A DNA stretch of 64,000 nt, taken from positions 2,256,501 to 2,320,500 of the forward strand of contig NZ_LT630450.1 in NCBI RefSeq assembly GCF_900116045.1. The letters run 5' to 3'. The position numbers were made by a program, and so were the translations under genes. The DNA comes from Desulfovibrio piger. Its GTDB lineage: Bacteria > Desulfobacterota > Desulfovibrionia > Desulfovibrionales > Desulfovibrionaceae. Below the pieces are notes generated by a model. It was not told the DNA's origin, searched no databases, and saw only the letters and a program-made list of their open reading frames with translations. Below, one piece after another: positions 35,235 to 43,546 of the stretch. Within the stretch, counting starts at the first letter, position 1. Every line of letters begins with the position of its first letter.

Positions 35235-36314
35235 ATGAGCGCAGTCAAGACACTGATGGCGGGGATCCTGGCAGGCACGATGCTGTTTGCGGGGGATGCG
35301 GCCGCAGCGGACACGGCCCCCTCCGGCAGGGATACTTTCAAGGACGGTGATGCTATGGAACTGGTACAGGAATGGGACAAGGTCTTTCCCAGGAGCGACA
35401 GGGTGGAACACCGCAAGGTGACCTTCCGCACCCGCTACGGCACCGTTCTGGCGGGCGACCTTTACATGCCCCGGGACGCCGGGGGCAAATGGGCGGCCCT
35501 GGCCGTGAGCGGCCCCTTTGGTGCGGTGAAGGAGCAGGCATCCGGGCTCTATGCCCAGACCATGGCCGAACGCGGCTTCCTGACGCTGGCCTTCGACCCC
35601 TCCTATACGGGCGAGAGCAGCGGCGAGCCGCGCCATGTGGCCTCGCCCGACATCAATACCGAGGACTTCAGCGCTGCGGTGGACTTCCTCACCACGCTGG
35701 ACGCGGTGGATGCGGAGCGCATCGGCATCATCGGCATCTGCGGCTTTGGCGGCATGGGCCTGAACGCCGCCGCCATGGACACCCGCATCAAGGCCACCGT
35801 GGCCGTCACCATGTACGACATGAGCCGCGTCACGGCCAACGGCTATTTCGACAGCATGGACGCCGATGCCCGCTACGCCCTCCGGCAGCAGCTGAACGCG
35901 CAGCGCACCCGGGACGCACGCTCCGGCAGCATCGCGCCCTCCGCCGCGGGCCTGCCCGAGGCCCTGACGGGCGACGAGCCGCAGTTCGTCAAGGATTATT
36001 TCGCCTATTACAAGACCGGGCGCGGCTTCCATCCCCGTTCCATCAATTCCAACGGCGCCTGGAACGCCACCTCGGCCCTGTCCTTCCTGAACATGCCGCT
36101 GCTGGCCTATGCGGGCGAGATCCGCAGCGCGGTCCTGCTGGTCCACGGGGAAAAGGCCCATTCCCGCTACTTCAGCGAGGATGCCTTCAAAAAACTCAAC
36201 GGGGACAACAAGGAACTGCTGATCGTGCCCGGGGCCTCGCACACGGATCTGTACGACCGGGTGGACATCATCCCCTTTGACAGGATCGAGGCCTTTTTCA
36301 GGGCCAACCTCTGA
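35235..36314 (+). CDS. Exported alpha/beta hydrolase with a cysteine-type nucleophile elbow
   Basis: 359 residues. The ATG at 35235 has GGAG upstream. A Sec signal peptide MSAVKTLMAGILAGTMLF ends near GDAAAA-DT. The hydrolase fold shows LYMPRDAGGKWAALAVSGPFG (oxyanion region), AFDPSYTGESSGEPR, and the nucleophile elbow IGICGFGGMG, where the usual Ser is replaced by Cys as in dienelactone-hydrolase-like and YcjY-like proteins. A catalytic His is likely in PGASHTDLYD, and an Asp lies near VLLVHGEKA. The protein would act on a small ester or lactone in the periplasm; the substrate is unknown. It is a single gene under its own operator, with a strong terminator behind. Confidence 0.82.
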   Translation: MSAVKTLMAGILAGTMLFAGDAAAADTAPSGRDTFKDGDAMELVQEWDKVFPRSDRVEHRKVTFRTRYGTVLAGDLYMPRDAGGKWAALAVSGPFGAVKEQASGLYAQTMAERGFLTLAFDPSYTGESSGEPRHVASPDINTEDFSAAVDFLTTLDAVDAERIGIIGICGFGGMGLNAAAMDTRIKATVAVTMYDMSRVTANGYFDSMDADARYALRQQLNAQRTRDARSGSIAPSAAGLPEALTGDEPQFVKDYFAYYKTGRGFHPRSINSNGAWNATSALSFLNMPLLAYAGEIRSAVLLVHGEKAHSRYFSEDAFKKLNGDNKELLIVPGASHTDLYDRVDIIPFDRIEAFFRANL

Positions 36315-36342
36315 TCCTTTCCTCCTTCTGCGGCCGCACATG

Positions 36343-36373
36343 CGAAGCTCCGTTGCCGGGGCTTCGCTTTTTT
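36343..36373 (+). terminator. Terminator of the exported hydrolase gene
   Basis: CGAAGC (36343-36348) pairs with GCTTCG (36361-36366), with a further CC/GG pair inside; C and six T follow. Confidence 0.88.
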
Positions 36374-36813
36374 CGTGCCTGCCCCCGGGCAGCGGACGGC
36401 GGCCCTGCCGCAGGATGTTCCGGGCAGGGGGCCGGACTGCCGGAAACGCTGCCCGGGAACTGCCTGCCGGGCACCGTGACGGACGCATGCGGCCGTCACG
36501 CGGGCAGGGGCACCGGGAGACAGGCACATTGAAAAGTTCGTGTCCCTGGGAGATAATCGGCGTATCCATGCCCCGTGTTCCTGCCGTGGGAGCGTGCGGA
36601 CGTTCACCATGCCTGCGGGGGAGGGCGCTCTGCCTGCGCAGGCAGGGAGGGCGCGCCGGTCCTTAACGCCGTGCCGCGCTGTCCTCTGGCACCTTTTTTG
36701 CTGATCCGTCTATGCCTCCTGTCCGCTGCCAACGCTATTGGCGGCACCGCCACTGCCACGGACGGGCCGGAGATATGCCCTGAACTTTTTTAGCCCTCTG
36801 CCAAGGAGGCATC
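36374..36813. other. Long leader/intergenic region before the effector-chaperone operon
   Basis: About 440 bases. I see a good promoter at 36529-36557, implying an untranslated leader of ~250 bases. A small frame (about 36575-36793) has no ribosome binding site and no recognisable content, so I do not call it. Confidence 0.5.
36529..36557 (+). promoter_or_regulatory. Sigma70-type promoter of the chaperone-effector operon
   Basis: TTGAAA (36529-36534), a 17-base spacer and GATAAT (36552-36557): five of six matches in each box. The long leader that follows leaves room for post-transcriptional control. Confidence 0.6.
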
Positions 36814-37269
36814 ATGATAAGCCGCGAGACCGCCAACACGCTTCTGGAAGAATTTGCCCGCCAGCAGGAGATCGGACCCCTGCAGCTCGATGAGGACAAT
36901 TACTGCGCCCTGGCATCGGCCGACGACCATGTGGTGCACCTGCGTTTCGACGAGGGGCAGGGCACGTTCATCGCCTTCGGCAGCATAGGCGCGCTTTCCG
37001 GGGATGAGGAAGTGGCCCTGCGGGAGCTGCGGGCCCTGCTCACCGCCAACCTCATGTGGCAGGATACCCAGGGCGCCACCATCACCCTGGCCCCGGAGAG
37101 CGACACCGTGCTGTTGCAGCAGATGTGGCTGCCCGAGCAGGCCACGGCGGACAAACTGGATGCCTTCCTGCAATCCTTCGCCCTGTCGCTGGACTTCTGG
37201 ACGCAGCGCTGCGCGACCCTGGGCGACACCGTGATGGAGAGCGAGCAGCCCTTTTATGTGAAGGTCTAG
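36814..37269 (+). CDS. CesT-like type III secretion chaperone
   Basis: 151 residues, acidic, a little longer than SigE or IpgE. The start follows a perfect AAGGAGG. The pattern is that of class I secretion chaperones: an N-terminal helix (SRETANTLLEEFARQ), strands with YCALASADDHVVHLRFDEG, FIAFGSIGAL, a helix ALRELRALLTANLMWQDTQGATITLAP, then VLLQQMWLP and a long C-terminal helix DAFLQSFALSLDFWTQRC. Such dimers bind the N-terminus of one effector and guide it to the secretion ATPase. The gene lies 9 bases before a SopB/IpgD-like effector, the same order as ipgE-type chaperones next to their effectors. No secretion-apparatus gene is in the window. Confidence 0.82.
   Translation: MISRETANTLLEEFARQQEIGPLQLDEDNYCALASADDHVVHLRFDEGQGTFIAFGSIGALSGDEEVALRELRALLTANLMWQDTQGATITLAPESDTVLLQQMWLPEQATADKLDAFLQSFALSLDFWTQRCATLGDTVMESEQPFYVKV
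37179..37220 (+). repeat. Direct repeat copy within the chaperone gene (left copy)
   Basis: 42 bases coding for part of the chaperone's last helix (LSLDFWTQRC region). They are repeated at 39550-39590 with three substitutions and one missing base. The copies lie 2.4 kb apart and bracket the effector gene. Confidence 0.8.
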
Positions 37270-37278
37270 GAGGGAGCC

Positions 37279-39531
37279 ATGCCTATCGATTCCATAGCCA
37301 ACCTGCGCCATCTGAGCCAGGCCCGGGGCAGCTTCGTCCGCCTCGAGCAGGGCACGGACAGGCTCCAGACGACGACCGTCAGGGCCCGCTTCTGGCAGTG
37401 GTCGCAACGCAGCCAGGAAAAGGCCGGGAACAGGGCCGCGGCCGAGCGCGTGCGCGACAGCGTCTGCGCCTATTGCGGCAAGGCCGAGGGCACGCGTTTG
37501 TTCAACCAGTACATCGGCAGGAAGTCCCTGGAGGGCAGGGCCTTTACCGGCGCCAACCTGTCCAGGCTTCTGGATGCGGCCGCGGAGCGCAATCTTGCCT
37601 GTCTGGGGCGCGGCATGGTGGCCACGGGGCGGCGGGCCCTCCGGCCGGAGCTCATGGCGGAGCTGGGCCGGGCCGGTGTGGATCCCGACTATTTCGTCAG
37701 CCTCGTGAGCCGGGGCGTGCGTCTGGTGGGGAACGATTCCTGGGGGCAGCAGGCCGTTGCGGAGGCCGAGCGGGAGCTTGCCTCGGTCTCCTGGGCGGTG
37801 GACGCCATGCGCGGGGATCTGGACACCTTCCAGGCAAGCCTGCCCGCAGGCGCGGAGGGCGTGGCCGGGGTGCTCCATTGTCTGGAAGGGCTCAGGGCAC
37901 AGCTGGATACCAAGCGGGACATCATGGCCGCCCAGAAGGCGCAGAGCCCCTTCACGGCCGGGAACGTGCGCCTTGCCTTCCGGCAGATCTATGCCGCCTG
38001 CGAGCGGGTCATCGGGGAGCATGTGCGCCAGACCGATAAGGAGCTGGGCAGTCTGGATCCCGCTTCGGGCACGGGCATGCGCCTGGCGGAACGGGCCCGG
38101 GACCTCAACAGGCTGATGGCGGCCATGCAGGACAAGATGGCCGATCCGCCCGGGCTGCGGGGCCTGGCCGATGGGGAACGCGTCCCCGATGCCGTGATGG
38201 AGACCTTCAACGCTCTCCCCGGAGAGCTGGGCAAGGAGCTGCACCGGCTGCTGCCCGACCTGTCGGCGGGGAAGCTGGCCAAGGCGATCAAGGAGGCCCA
38301 TATCCAGGTGCTCAACGAACAGGACTGGGGCGTCATCCGGCGCGACCTGCAATATCTGGGGCGCGGGGGCGCGGGCGTGACAGCCACCTCCACCATCACG
38401 CCGGCCCGCCATATCGGGGCCGTGGGCGGCCAGCCCGGCCCCATCGGCCGGGAGATGGCCCGGCACGGCATCAACGGCGTCTCCTGCGAGGACAGGGGCC
38501 GGCCCGATCATGCCCTGAACCTGGCCCGCACGGAGATAGCCGCGGGCGGCGGCACCCTGTTCCGGGGCATCCGGCACGGCATCAACAGCGCCTATTCCAT
38601 CAAGGATCCCGCGGCCAGAAGGGCGGCCAACGCCACCCGCGCCAGAGAGATCTTCGCGGCGGCCCTGCAAAGCTCCCCGAAGCTGGCGGACGTCCAGCGC
38701 AGGCTGGCGGCGGATGCCGATGCCGTCATCGACCTGCCCCTGCTCTCCACCAGCCTGGTCACGCCCGATGTGCCGCGCGAGATCTTCGGCACGTCGGAAA
38801 AGACCTATCTGGCCGAGCAGTGCGCCTCGTGGAAGGATGCCTGCGGGCCTGACGGCACCTGCACGGTGAACGTGGTCCTGCCTGACGGGCAGGGAAGGGC
38901 GGTCAAGGTCAGGCCGCAGGTGCTCACCTTCAATTTCGGCGTGAACACCGGCGCGCAGGGCGGGCTCCAGGGCCTGATCGGCGGCTGGGGCACGTCCGAC
39001 CGGTACAACAGGGAAGCCATGACACTGCTTTTCGGGGACGACATGTTCGGCGGGATGGTGGCGACGTATCTTGCCCGGTCGGACATCTCCGCCCGGGACA
39101 GGCAGAACGTGCAGGCCCTGCGCTACGAGATCCACGCCCTCTGGGCCGCCAGGGGCTACAGGATGAGCGGGGCCGACCCCTATCGCCTGCCTGCGCGCCT
39201 GGCCATGCTGGGGCACATCATGGGCATGATGCCGCTGTTCAACTGCAAGAGCGGCAAGGACCGCACCGGGCAGATGGACGTGGCCTGCAAGACCCTGGCC
39301 CTGCAGATGCACGAGAACGGCGGCCTGCTGCCGCCCTTCGATGCGCCGCGCAGCCGCATGGATCAGCAGATCTTCCAGCAGGTGGCCATCAACGGCGGCA
39401 ATCTGGAGATGCAGCGCCTGAACACCGGTCTGGCAGGCTTCAAGACCAAGGGCGTGGACGGTCTTGATGCCCTGTTCACGGATGAGGCCCGGGAGATCCA
39501 CCGGGGCCTCAGCAGCTATGTGAAGGCGTGA
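37279..39531 (+). CDS. SopB/IpgD-family inositol phosphate phosphatase, probable type III effector
   Basis: 750 residues; GGAGGGAGCC precedes the ATG. The catalytic CX5R motif is CKSGKDRTG (Cys656 to Arg662), identical in core to the motif of Salmonella SopB and Shigella IpgD. The second family motif appears ~100 residues before it as LTFNFGVN (Asn552-Asn556). These enzymes dephosphorylate phosphoinositides in host cells and alter membrane trafficking and survival signalling. The C-terminal ~250 residues align with that phosphatase domain. The N-terminal ~450 residues are longer than in SopB (561 residues in all) and carry a CAYCGKAEG motif of unknown role plus long helical stretches. There is no Sec signal. 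The upstream chaperone supports type III delivery. Secretion and host target are inference; the phosphatase family is well supported by the motifs. Confidence 0.85.
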   Translation: MPIDSIANLRHLSQARGSFVRLEQGTDRLQTTTVRARFWQWSQRSQEKAGNRAAAERVRDSVCAYCGKAEGTRLFNQYIGRKSLEGRAFTGANLSRLLDAAAERNLACLGRGMVATGRRALRPELMAELGRAGVDPDYFVSLVSRGVRLVGNDSWGQQAVAEAERELASVSWAVDAMRGDLDTFQASLPAGAEGVAGVLHCLEGLRAQLDTKRDIMAAQKAQSPFTAGNVRLAFRQIYAACERVIGEHVRQTDKELGSLDPASGTGMRLAERARDLNRLMAAMQDKMADPPGLRGLADGERVPDAVMETFNALPGELGKELHRLLPDLSAGKLAKAIKEAHIQVLNEQDWGVIRRDLQYLGRGGAGVTATSTITPARHIGAVGGQPGPIGREMARHGINGVSCEDRGRPDHALNLARTEIAAGGGTLFRGIRHGINSAYSIKDPAARRAANATRAREIFAAALQSSPKLADVQRRLAADADAVIDLPLLSTSLVTPDVPREIFGTSEKTYLAEQCASWKDACGPDGTCTVNVVLPDGQGRAVKVRPQVLTFNFGVNTGAQGGLQGLIGGWGTSDRYNREAMTLLFGDDMFGGMVATYLARSDISARDRQNVQALRYEIHALWAARGYRMSGADPYRLPARLAMLGHIMGMMPLFNCKSGKDRTGQMDVACKTLALQMHENGGLLPPFDAPRSRMDQQIFQQVAINGGNLEMQRLNTGLAGFKTKGVDGLDALFTDEAREIHRGLSSYVKA

Positions 39532-39549
39532 GCCGCCGGCACCAGCAGG

Positions 39550-39590
39550 CGCCCTGTCGCCGGCTTCTGGACGCAGCGCTGTGCGTCCCT
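39550..39590 (+). pseudogene. Degraded copy of the chaperone 3' end
   Basis: This matches 37179-37220 at 38 of 41 aligned bases plus one deletion. In one frame it still encodes FWTQRCASL (FWTQRCATL in the chaperone). It has no start, and the deletion breaks the frame, so it is a remnant. It begins 19 bases past the effector stop, which suggests a former second chaperone-effector unit or a recombination scar. Confidence 0.7.
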
Positions 39591-39629
39591 CTGCCTTCTC
39601 CACGCATCCCTTCTTTTCCGATCCACATC

Positions 39630-39663
39630 CAGGGGCGGGCTTGGGCCTGCCCCTGTCGTTTTT
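39630..39663 (+). terminator. Terminator of the chaperone-effector operon
   Basis: CAGGGGC (39630-39636) pairs with GCCCCTG (39649-39655), followed by TCG and five T. Confidence 0.8.
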
Positions 39664-39748
39664 ATATTGGCCGGTCCGAATGTCATCCATCCTACCGGAT
39701 TCTTTCCCGGGCCTGCGGCTTGCTCTTGTCTGTTTTCCCACCCCTTAT

Positions 39749-39827
39749 GAGCGGTTTTTGAAGGGGTGGGGGAGCGCGAGGGGGCGGGGGAACTTTTTTC
39801 CGCCAGGAAAAGTTCCTCCGCCCCCTC
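39749..39827 (+). repeat. Interspersed long-hairpin repeat, copy 4 (subfamily A)
   Basis: It starts GAGCGGTTTTTGAAGG, the same 16 bases as copy 1, then GGGAGCGCGAGGGGG. The arms 39778-39801 and 39806-39827 form a ~22-bp imperfect hairpin. The flank matches copy 1 almost base for base, while the hairpin arms differ compensatorily. Confidence 0.85.
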
Positions 39828-39888
39828 GTCCATCCCGGCAGGCGGGCCTGCCGTACCGGGCCCATATCTTCAGCGGGTACACCCCCCG

Positions 39889-41790
39889 TTACATCCCCCG
39901 GGCGCGCAGCCAGAGCTGGAGCACGAGCAGCGTCCAGAGCGGCTTGCGCAGGTCGGCCTTGCCGGAGCAGTGGGCGTCCACCAGGGAGCGCACGGCCTCG
40001 GGCCGGAACAGGCCCTGGGCACGCAGGCGATCGGGAGCGAAGAGCTCTTCCATGAGCGGCCGCATGCGCCCGCGCAGCCAGGCCGCCACGGGGATCTGGA
40101 AGCCGCGCTTGTTGCGGTGCAGGATCTCGGGCGGCAGCACATCGGTGAAGGCCTTCTTGAGCAGGTATTTGCGCTGGAAACCGTGCAGCTTGTGCCGGAT
40201 GGGCAGGCGGGCCACATATTCGGCAAAATCCTTGTCCAGGAAAGGCGCGCGCACTTCCAGCGAGTGGAGCATGGAGCAGCGGTCCACCTTGACCAGGATG
40301 TCGTCCAGCATGTACTGGCGGGCATAGACGTGGAAGGCCCGCGCCAGGGGCGAGGGACCGGCGGGCCAGTGCTCGAACTGTTCCCGCGTGGGCGCGAAGA
40401 GGTTCTCGCGGCGCAGGAAGTCGCGGTCGGGCCGGGCCAGCAGTTCGGCCTGCATCTCGGGCGTGAAGGAGGTGAGCAGGGTCTGCACCCGTTCCCAGGC
40501 CGGGGCGTGGGCGCCGCGCAAGAAGGTCTCCACCGCCAGACGGGGATTGATGTAGCCGGCCGAGGCGGGCAGGAGCCGGGTCAGGGGTTCGATGACGCCG
40601 CGGCGCACGATGCCGGGGAGGGCGTTGTACCATTCGGCGATTTTGAAGGCGATGTAATGCTCGTACCCGGCCCAGAGCTCGTCGGCACCGTCGCCGCCCA
40701 GGGCCACGGTGACTTTTTCGCGGGTCACGCCCGAAAGCAGCCAGGTGGGCGCCACCGAGGCGTCGGCCATGGGCACGTCCATGCGGCTGATGATGTCCGG
40801 CAGATGCTCGGCGCAGTCTTCGGCCGAGAGCACGCGCTCGTGATGGTCGGTGCTCCAGCGCCGGGCCACCACGCGGGCGTAGCGGCTCTCGTCGTAGCTG
40901 GCCTCGGTGAAGCCGATGGAAAAGGTCTTGATGGGCGTGGCAGACTGCCGGGCCATGAGACCGGCCACGATGGACGAGTCGATGCCGCCGGAGAGGAAGA
41001 CCCCCAGGGGCACGTCACTGACCATGCGGCGGGCCACGGCACGGGTGAGCAGCTCGTGCACGTCGGCGCAGATGTCGGCCTCGGAGCGGCGGTCGGACTC
41101 ATCGGCCGGGGGCAGGTCCCAGTAGCGGCGGATGCTCAGGCGTCCGTCCTCCACCAGCAGCCAGTGCGAGGGCGGCAGGCTTTTGGCCTCGCGGTACATG
41201 GTGTCCGGGGTGGGCACATATTCGTAGGCCAGGTAACGCATGACGGCCTGCGGATCGAGGGTGAGCTCCAGCCCCGGCACGGCGGCCAGGCAGTTGAGCT
41301 CCGAGCCGAAGAACAGGCTGCCCTGCTGCAGGGTGTAGAAGAAGGGCTTTTTGCCGAAGCGGTCACGGGCGCAGAACAGACGGCGGCGGGGGGCGTCCCA
41401 GAGGGCGAAGGCGAACATGCCGTCGAAGCGCTGGAGGCAGTCCGTGCCCCAGACGCGGTAGGCCTGGAGGATGACCTCCGTGTCGGAATGGCTGCTGTGG
41501 AAGCGGGCGCCCGCCTGCAGCAGCTCCTGCCGGAGCTCGGCGAAATTGTAGATCTCGCCGTTGAAGACGATGCAGAGCTCGCCGTCCACGTCCTGCATGG
41601 GCTGGCTGCCGCCGGAAAGGTCGATGATGGACAGGCGGCGGTGCCCCAGGCAGACGGGCCCTTCCTGCCAGATGCCGCTGCCGTCGGGGCCGCGGTAGGT
41701 GATGACGTCGGTCATGGCCCGGACATGGGCCCGGGCGTCCTCGTTCAGGGGCTGGCCGTCAAGACGGCAGATACCGGCTATTCCGCACAT
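39889..41790 (-). CDS. asnB: Asparagine synthase-type glutamine-dependent amidotransferase
   Basis: 633 residues. MCGIAG gives Cys2 as the N-terminal nucleophile of the class II glutaminase domain (YRGPDGSG, FNGEIYNFAELR). The synthetase half shows the ATP pyrophosphatase loop FLSGGIDSSIVAGL and LGGDGADELWAGY. The length fits the AsnB subfamily found in polysaccharide and secondary-metabolite clusters (about 600-650). It could make asparagine, but its place next to a glycosyltransferase and an alpha-oxoamine synthase suggests amidation of a cluster intermediate. The ribosome binding site is weak. It is the third gene of the minus arm, 424 bases behind the glycosyltransferase. Confidence 0.9.
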   Translation of the reverse strand: MCGIAGICRLDGQPLNEDARAHVRAMTDVITYRGPDGSGIWQEGPVCLGHRRLSIIDLSGGSQPMQDVDGELCIVFNGEIYNFAELRQELLQAGARFHSSHSDTEVILQAYRVWGTDCLQRFDGMFAFALWDAPRRRLFCARDRFGKKPFFYTLQQGSLFFGSELNCLAAVPGLELTLDPQAVMRYLAYEYVPTPDTMYREAKSLPPSHWLLVEDGRLSIRRYWDLPPADESDRRSEADICADVHELLTRAVARRMVSDVPLGVFLSGGIDSSIVAGLMARQSATPIKTFSIGFTEASYDESRYARVVARRWSTDHHERVLSAEDCAEHLPDIISRMDVPMADASVAPTWLLSGVTREKVTVALGGDGADELWAGYEHYIAFKIAEWYNALPGIVRRGVIEPLTRLLPASAGYINPRLAVETFLRGAHAPAWERVQTLLTSFTPEMQAELLARPDRDFLRRENLFAPTREQFEHWPAGPSPLARAFHVYARQYMLDDILVKVDRCSMLHSLEVRAPFLDKDFAEYVARLPIRHKLHGFQRKYLLKKAFTDVLPPEILHRNKRGFQIPVAAWLRGRMRPLMEELFAPDRLRAQGLFRPEAVRSLVDAHCSGKADLRKPLWTLLVLQLWLRARGM

Positions 41791-42214
41791 GGCATATCCA
41801 CAGGGCGTACCGGAGGGTCAGGCCGCCGGCCGCCGGTTGCAGGTGTCGGGAAAGGGCTCCGTCAGGCAGGCCGTCACGGAGCGGGAAACAGGGGAGCCGC
41901 GTGCGCCCCCGGCAGGGGGAGCGCCTGCTCCCGCGCCAGGCGTCCGGCCGGGGTGGCCGGAAAGACGACGGGCGGCGTCCGGCAGCGGCAGGCATCCCTG
42001 CGGGGCCTGTCATGCGATGCCGCCGGGCTGGGGACACGGCCTTTGCCCGGGGAGTACAGCCCCGCGTCGGGGCCCGTCTCCCGGCGGCCGGGACCGCCGC
42101 AGGAGGGGACGCCCCGGCAGGGCATCCGGCAAAAAACGCGCTGGGGGACCGACGGGGCCGGGGAAGGGCCTCCCGCACGGCGGCAGGGCCCCTTCCGGCT
42201 CGGCTGATCCCTCC
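41791..42214. other. Gap between asnB and the glycosyltransferase gene
   Basis: 424 very GC-rich bases. Open frames exist on both strands, but their translations are Arg/Pro/Ala/Gly-rich and lack ribosome binding sites. I see no gene, terminator or clear promoter. The length is odd inside an apparent operon. Confidence 0.5.
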
Positions 42215-43468
42215 CTAAACGCCCGGGCCGTGCGTGGTGCGCCACTGCGTGTACTGCCGGCAGTAGAGCTCCTGCAGGGCCGCGATGTTGGTCTCGGTAT
42301 CGAACATGCGGAAGACCAGCTCGCGCCCGGCCCGGGCCATGCGCAGGGCCGCCTCGCGGTCGGAGAGCATGCGGCGGACGGCATCGGCCAGGGCGGCGGG
42401 GTCGCGCTGGGGGATGAGGTAGCCGGTCTCGCCGTCACGGATGACCTCGCTCACGCCGCAGACATCGGTGGCCACCACGGGCATGCCGCAGGAAAGGGCC
42501 TCCATGATGACATTGGGGATGCCGTCGCGGTCGCCGTTGGTGTGCACCACGCTGGGCACCACCAGCATGTCGTGTTCTTCCATGAAGGTACGGATGCGGT
42601 CATTGGGCACGAAGCCGGGCATGTCCACCAGATCTTCCAGATGCAGGCGCTTGCGCATCTCCACCAGCTTGCGCTTCCAGCTGCCGTCGCCCACCAGGGT
42701 CAGGCGCACGGGGAAGCCGTCGTCACGCAGACGGGCCACGGCCGTGAGCAGCTCGGGGAAGCCCTTGGTGCGGGCAAAGCGGCCGATGGCCAGCAGGCGG
42801 TAGGGCTTCTGGAAGGGGGCGCGGCAGTCCACGCGGCGGCCCAGGGTCAGGCCGTTGTAGATGACGTGCACCTTGTCCTTCTGTCCGGCGGGGCAGAAGC
42901 TCTGGAGCCAGGGCCTGTTGGCCATGTTGTTGGTGCGGATGAAGAGGGCGTCGCGGGATTTTTCGGCCAGGATGCCGTCCTGCGGATAGATGTCGCCCGC
43001 GCGGCCGGTGAAGGCGAAGGGGATGCCCGACAGGCGCGAGGCCACCCAGACGGCGGTGGCGGGACCGTTGCCCCAGGAGGAGTGCAAAAGCTCGATGCCG
43101 TCACGCCGGGCCTCTTCGGCCAGCAGGAAACCGGCCAGGAAGCACCAGAGGTTCTCGGCATAGGCTTCCAGATTGCGCATCTTGCGGAACAGGCCCCGGC
43201 GCAGCAGGGTCTTGACGGTCTCGCGGTCGCGCTTCCAGGCGCGCCAGAAGGCCTTGAGCAGGCGCAGGGTCGCCCCGGCGCCGAAGCGTTTGACGGGCCC
43301 GGCGTAGTTCTTCATCTCGTCGCTGCAACCGCGCAGCTTTTCGCCGTACATGGTATAGACGCGGATATCCATGCCGCGCCGGACCAGCTGCTGGATCTCG
43401 CGGAAGACGAAGGTCTCGGAGGAGAGGGGGAACCAGAGCAGGACATAGGCCATACGGGGGGACAGCAT
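42215..43468 (-). CDS. GT4-family glycosyltransferase
   Basis: 417 residues. I use the ATG at 43468 (MLSPRMAYVLLWFPLSSETFVFREI) behind GAGGT; a start at 43453 has no site. GT-B fold features: an N-terminal acceptor domain with LWFPLSSETFVFREI (common in exopolysaccharide transferases), the strand LLAIGRFARTKGFPELL, and the nucleotide-sugar motif GIPNVIMEALSCGMPVVATDVCGVSEVI, with the EX7E pattern placed as in GT4. It probably transfers a sugar to a lipid- or polyketide-type acceptor made by the cluster. The donor sugar cannot be deduced. It follows the alpha-oxoamine synthase gene, from which a terminator separates it. Confidence 0.88.
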   Translation of the reverse strand: MLSPRMAYVLLWFPLSSETFVFREIQQLVRRGMDIRVYTMYGEKLRGCSDEMKNYAGPVKRFGAGATLRLLKAFWRAWKRDRETVKTLLRRGLFRKMRNLEAYAENLWCFLAGFLLAEEARRDGIELLHSSWGNGPATAVWVASRLSGIPFAFTGRAGDIYPQDGILAEKSRDALFIRTNNMANRPWLQSFCPAGQKDKVHVIYNGLTLGRRVDCRAPFQKPYRLLAIGRFARTKGFPELLTAVARLRDDGFPVRLTLVGDGSWKRKLVEMRKRLHLEDLVDMPGFVPNDRIRTFMEEHDMLVVPSVVHTNGDRDGIPNVIMEALSCGMPVVATDVCGVSEVIRDGETGYLIPQRDPAALADAVRRMLSDREAALRMARAGRELVFRMFDTETNIAALQELYCRQYTQWRTTHGPGV

Positions 43469-43500
43469 AGGGACCTCGGATGGGCAGGATGTTGGGGAAG

Positions 43501-43529
43501 AAAAAAAAGGCCGGGCAGGGTGCCCGGCC
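43501..43529 (-). terminator. Terminator between the alpha-oxoamine synthase and glycosyltransferase genes
   Basis: On the minus strand GGCCGGGCA and TGCCCGGCC pair around CCC, followed by eight T. This is a strong signal in the middle of a presumed operon. Confidence 0.88.
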
Positions 43530-43546
43530 TCGTGCTGCGCGACAGA

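Larger units (their letters stand above)
39532..39888. other. Gap between the effector and asnB
   Basis: 357 bases. It holds the chaperone remnant, the effector terminator and hairpin repeat copy 4; otherwise no gene is seen. Confidence 0.6.

Noticed and set aside
36575..36793. A 72-codon frame in the leader of the chaperone-effector operon
   Set aside because: No ribosome binding site and no recognisable content; it could be a leader peptide, but nothing supports it.
39889..41790. AsnB as a plain asparagine-biosynthesis gene
   Set aside because: Possible, but the subfamily-like length and position beside a glycosyltransferase and an alpha-oxoamine synthase make a cluster role at least as likely; kept as AsnB-type with the doubt stated.
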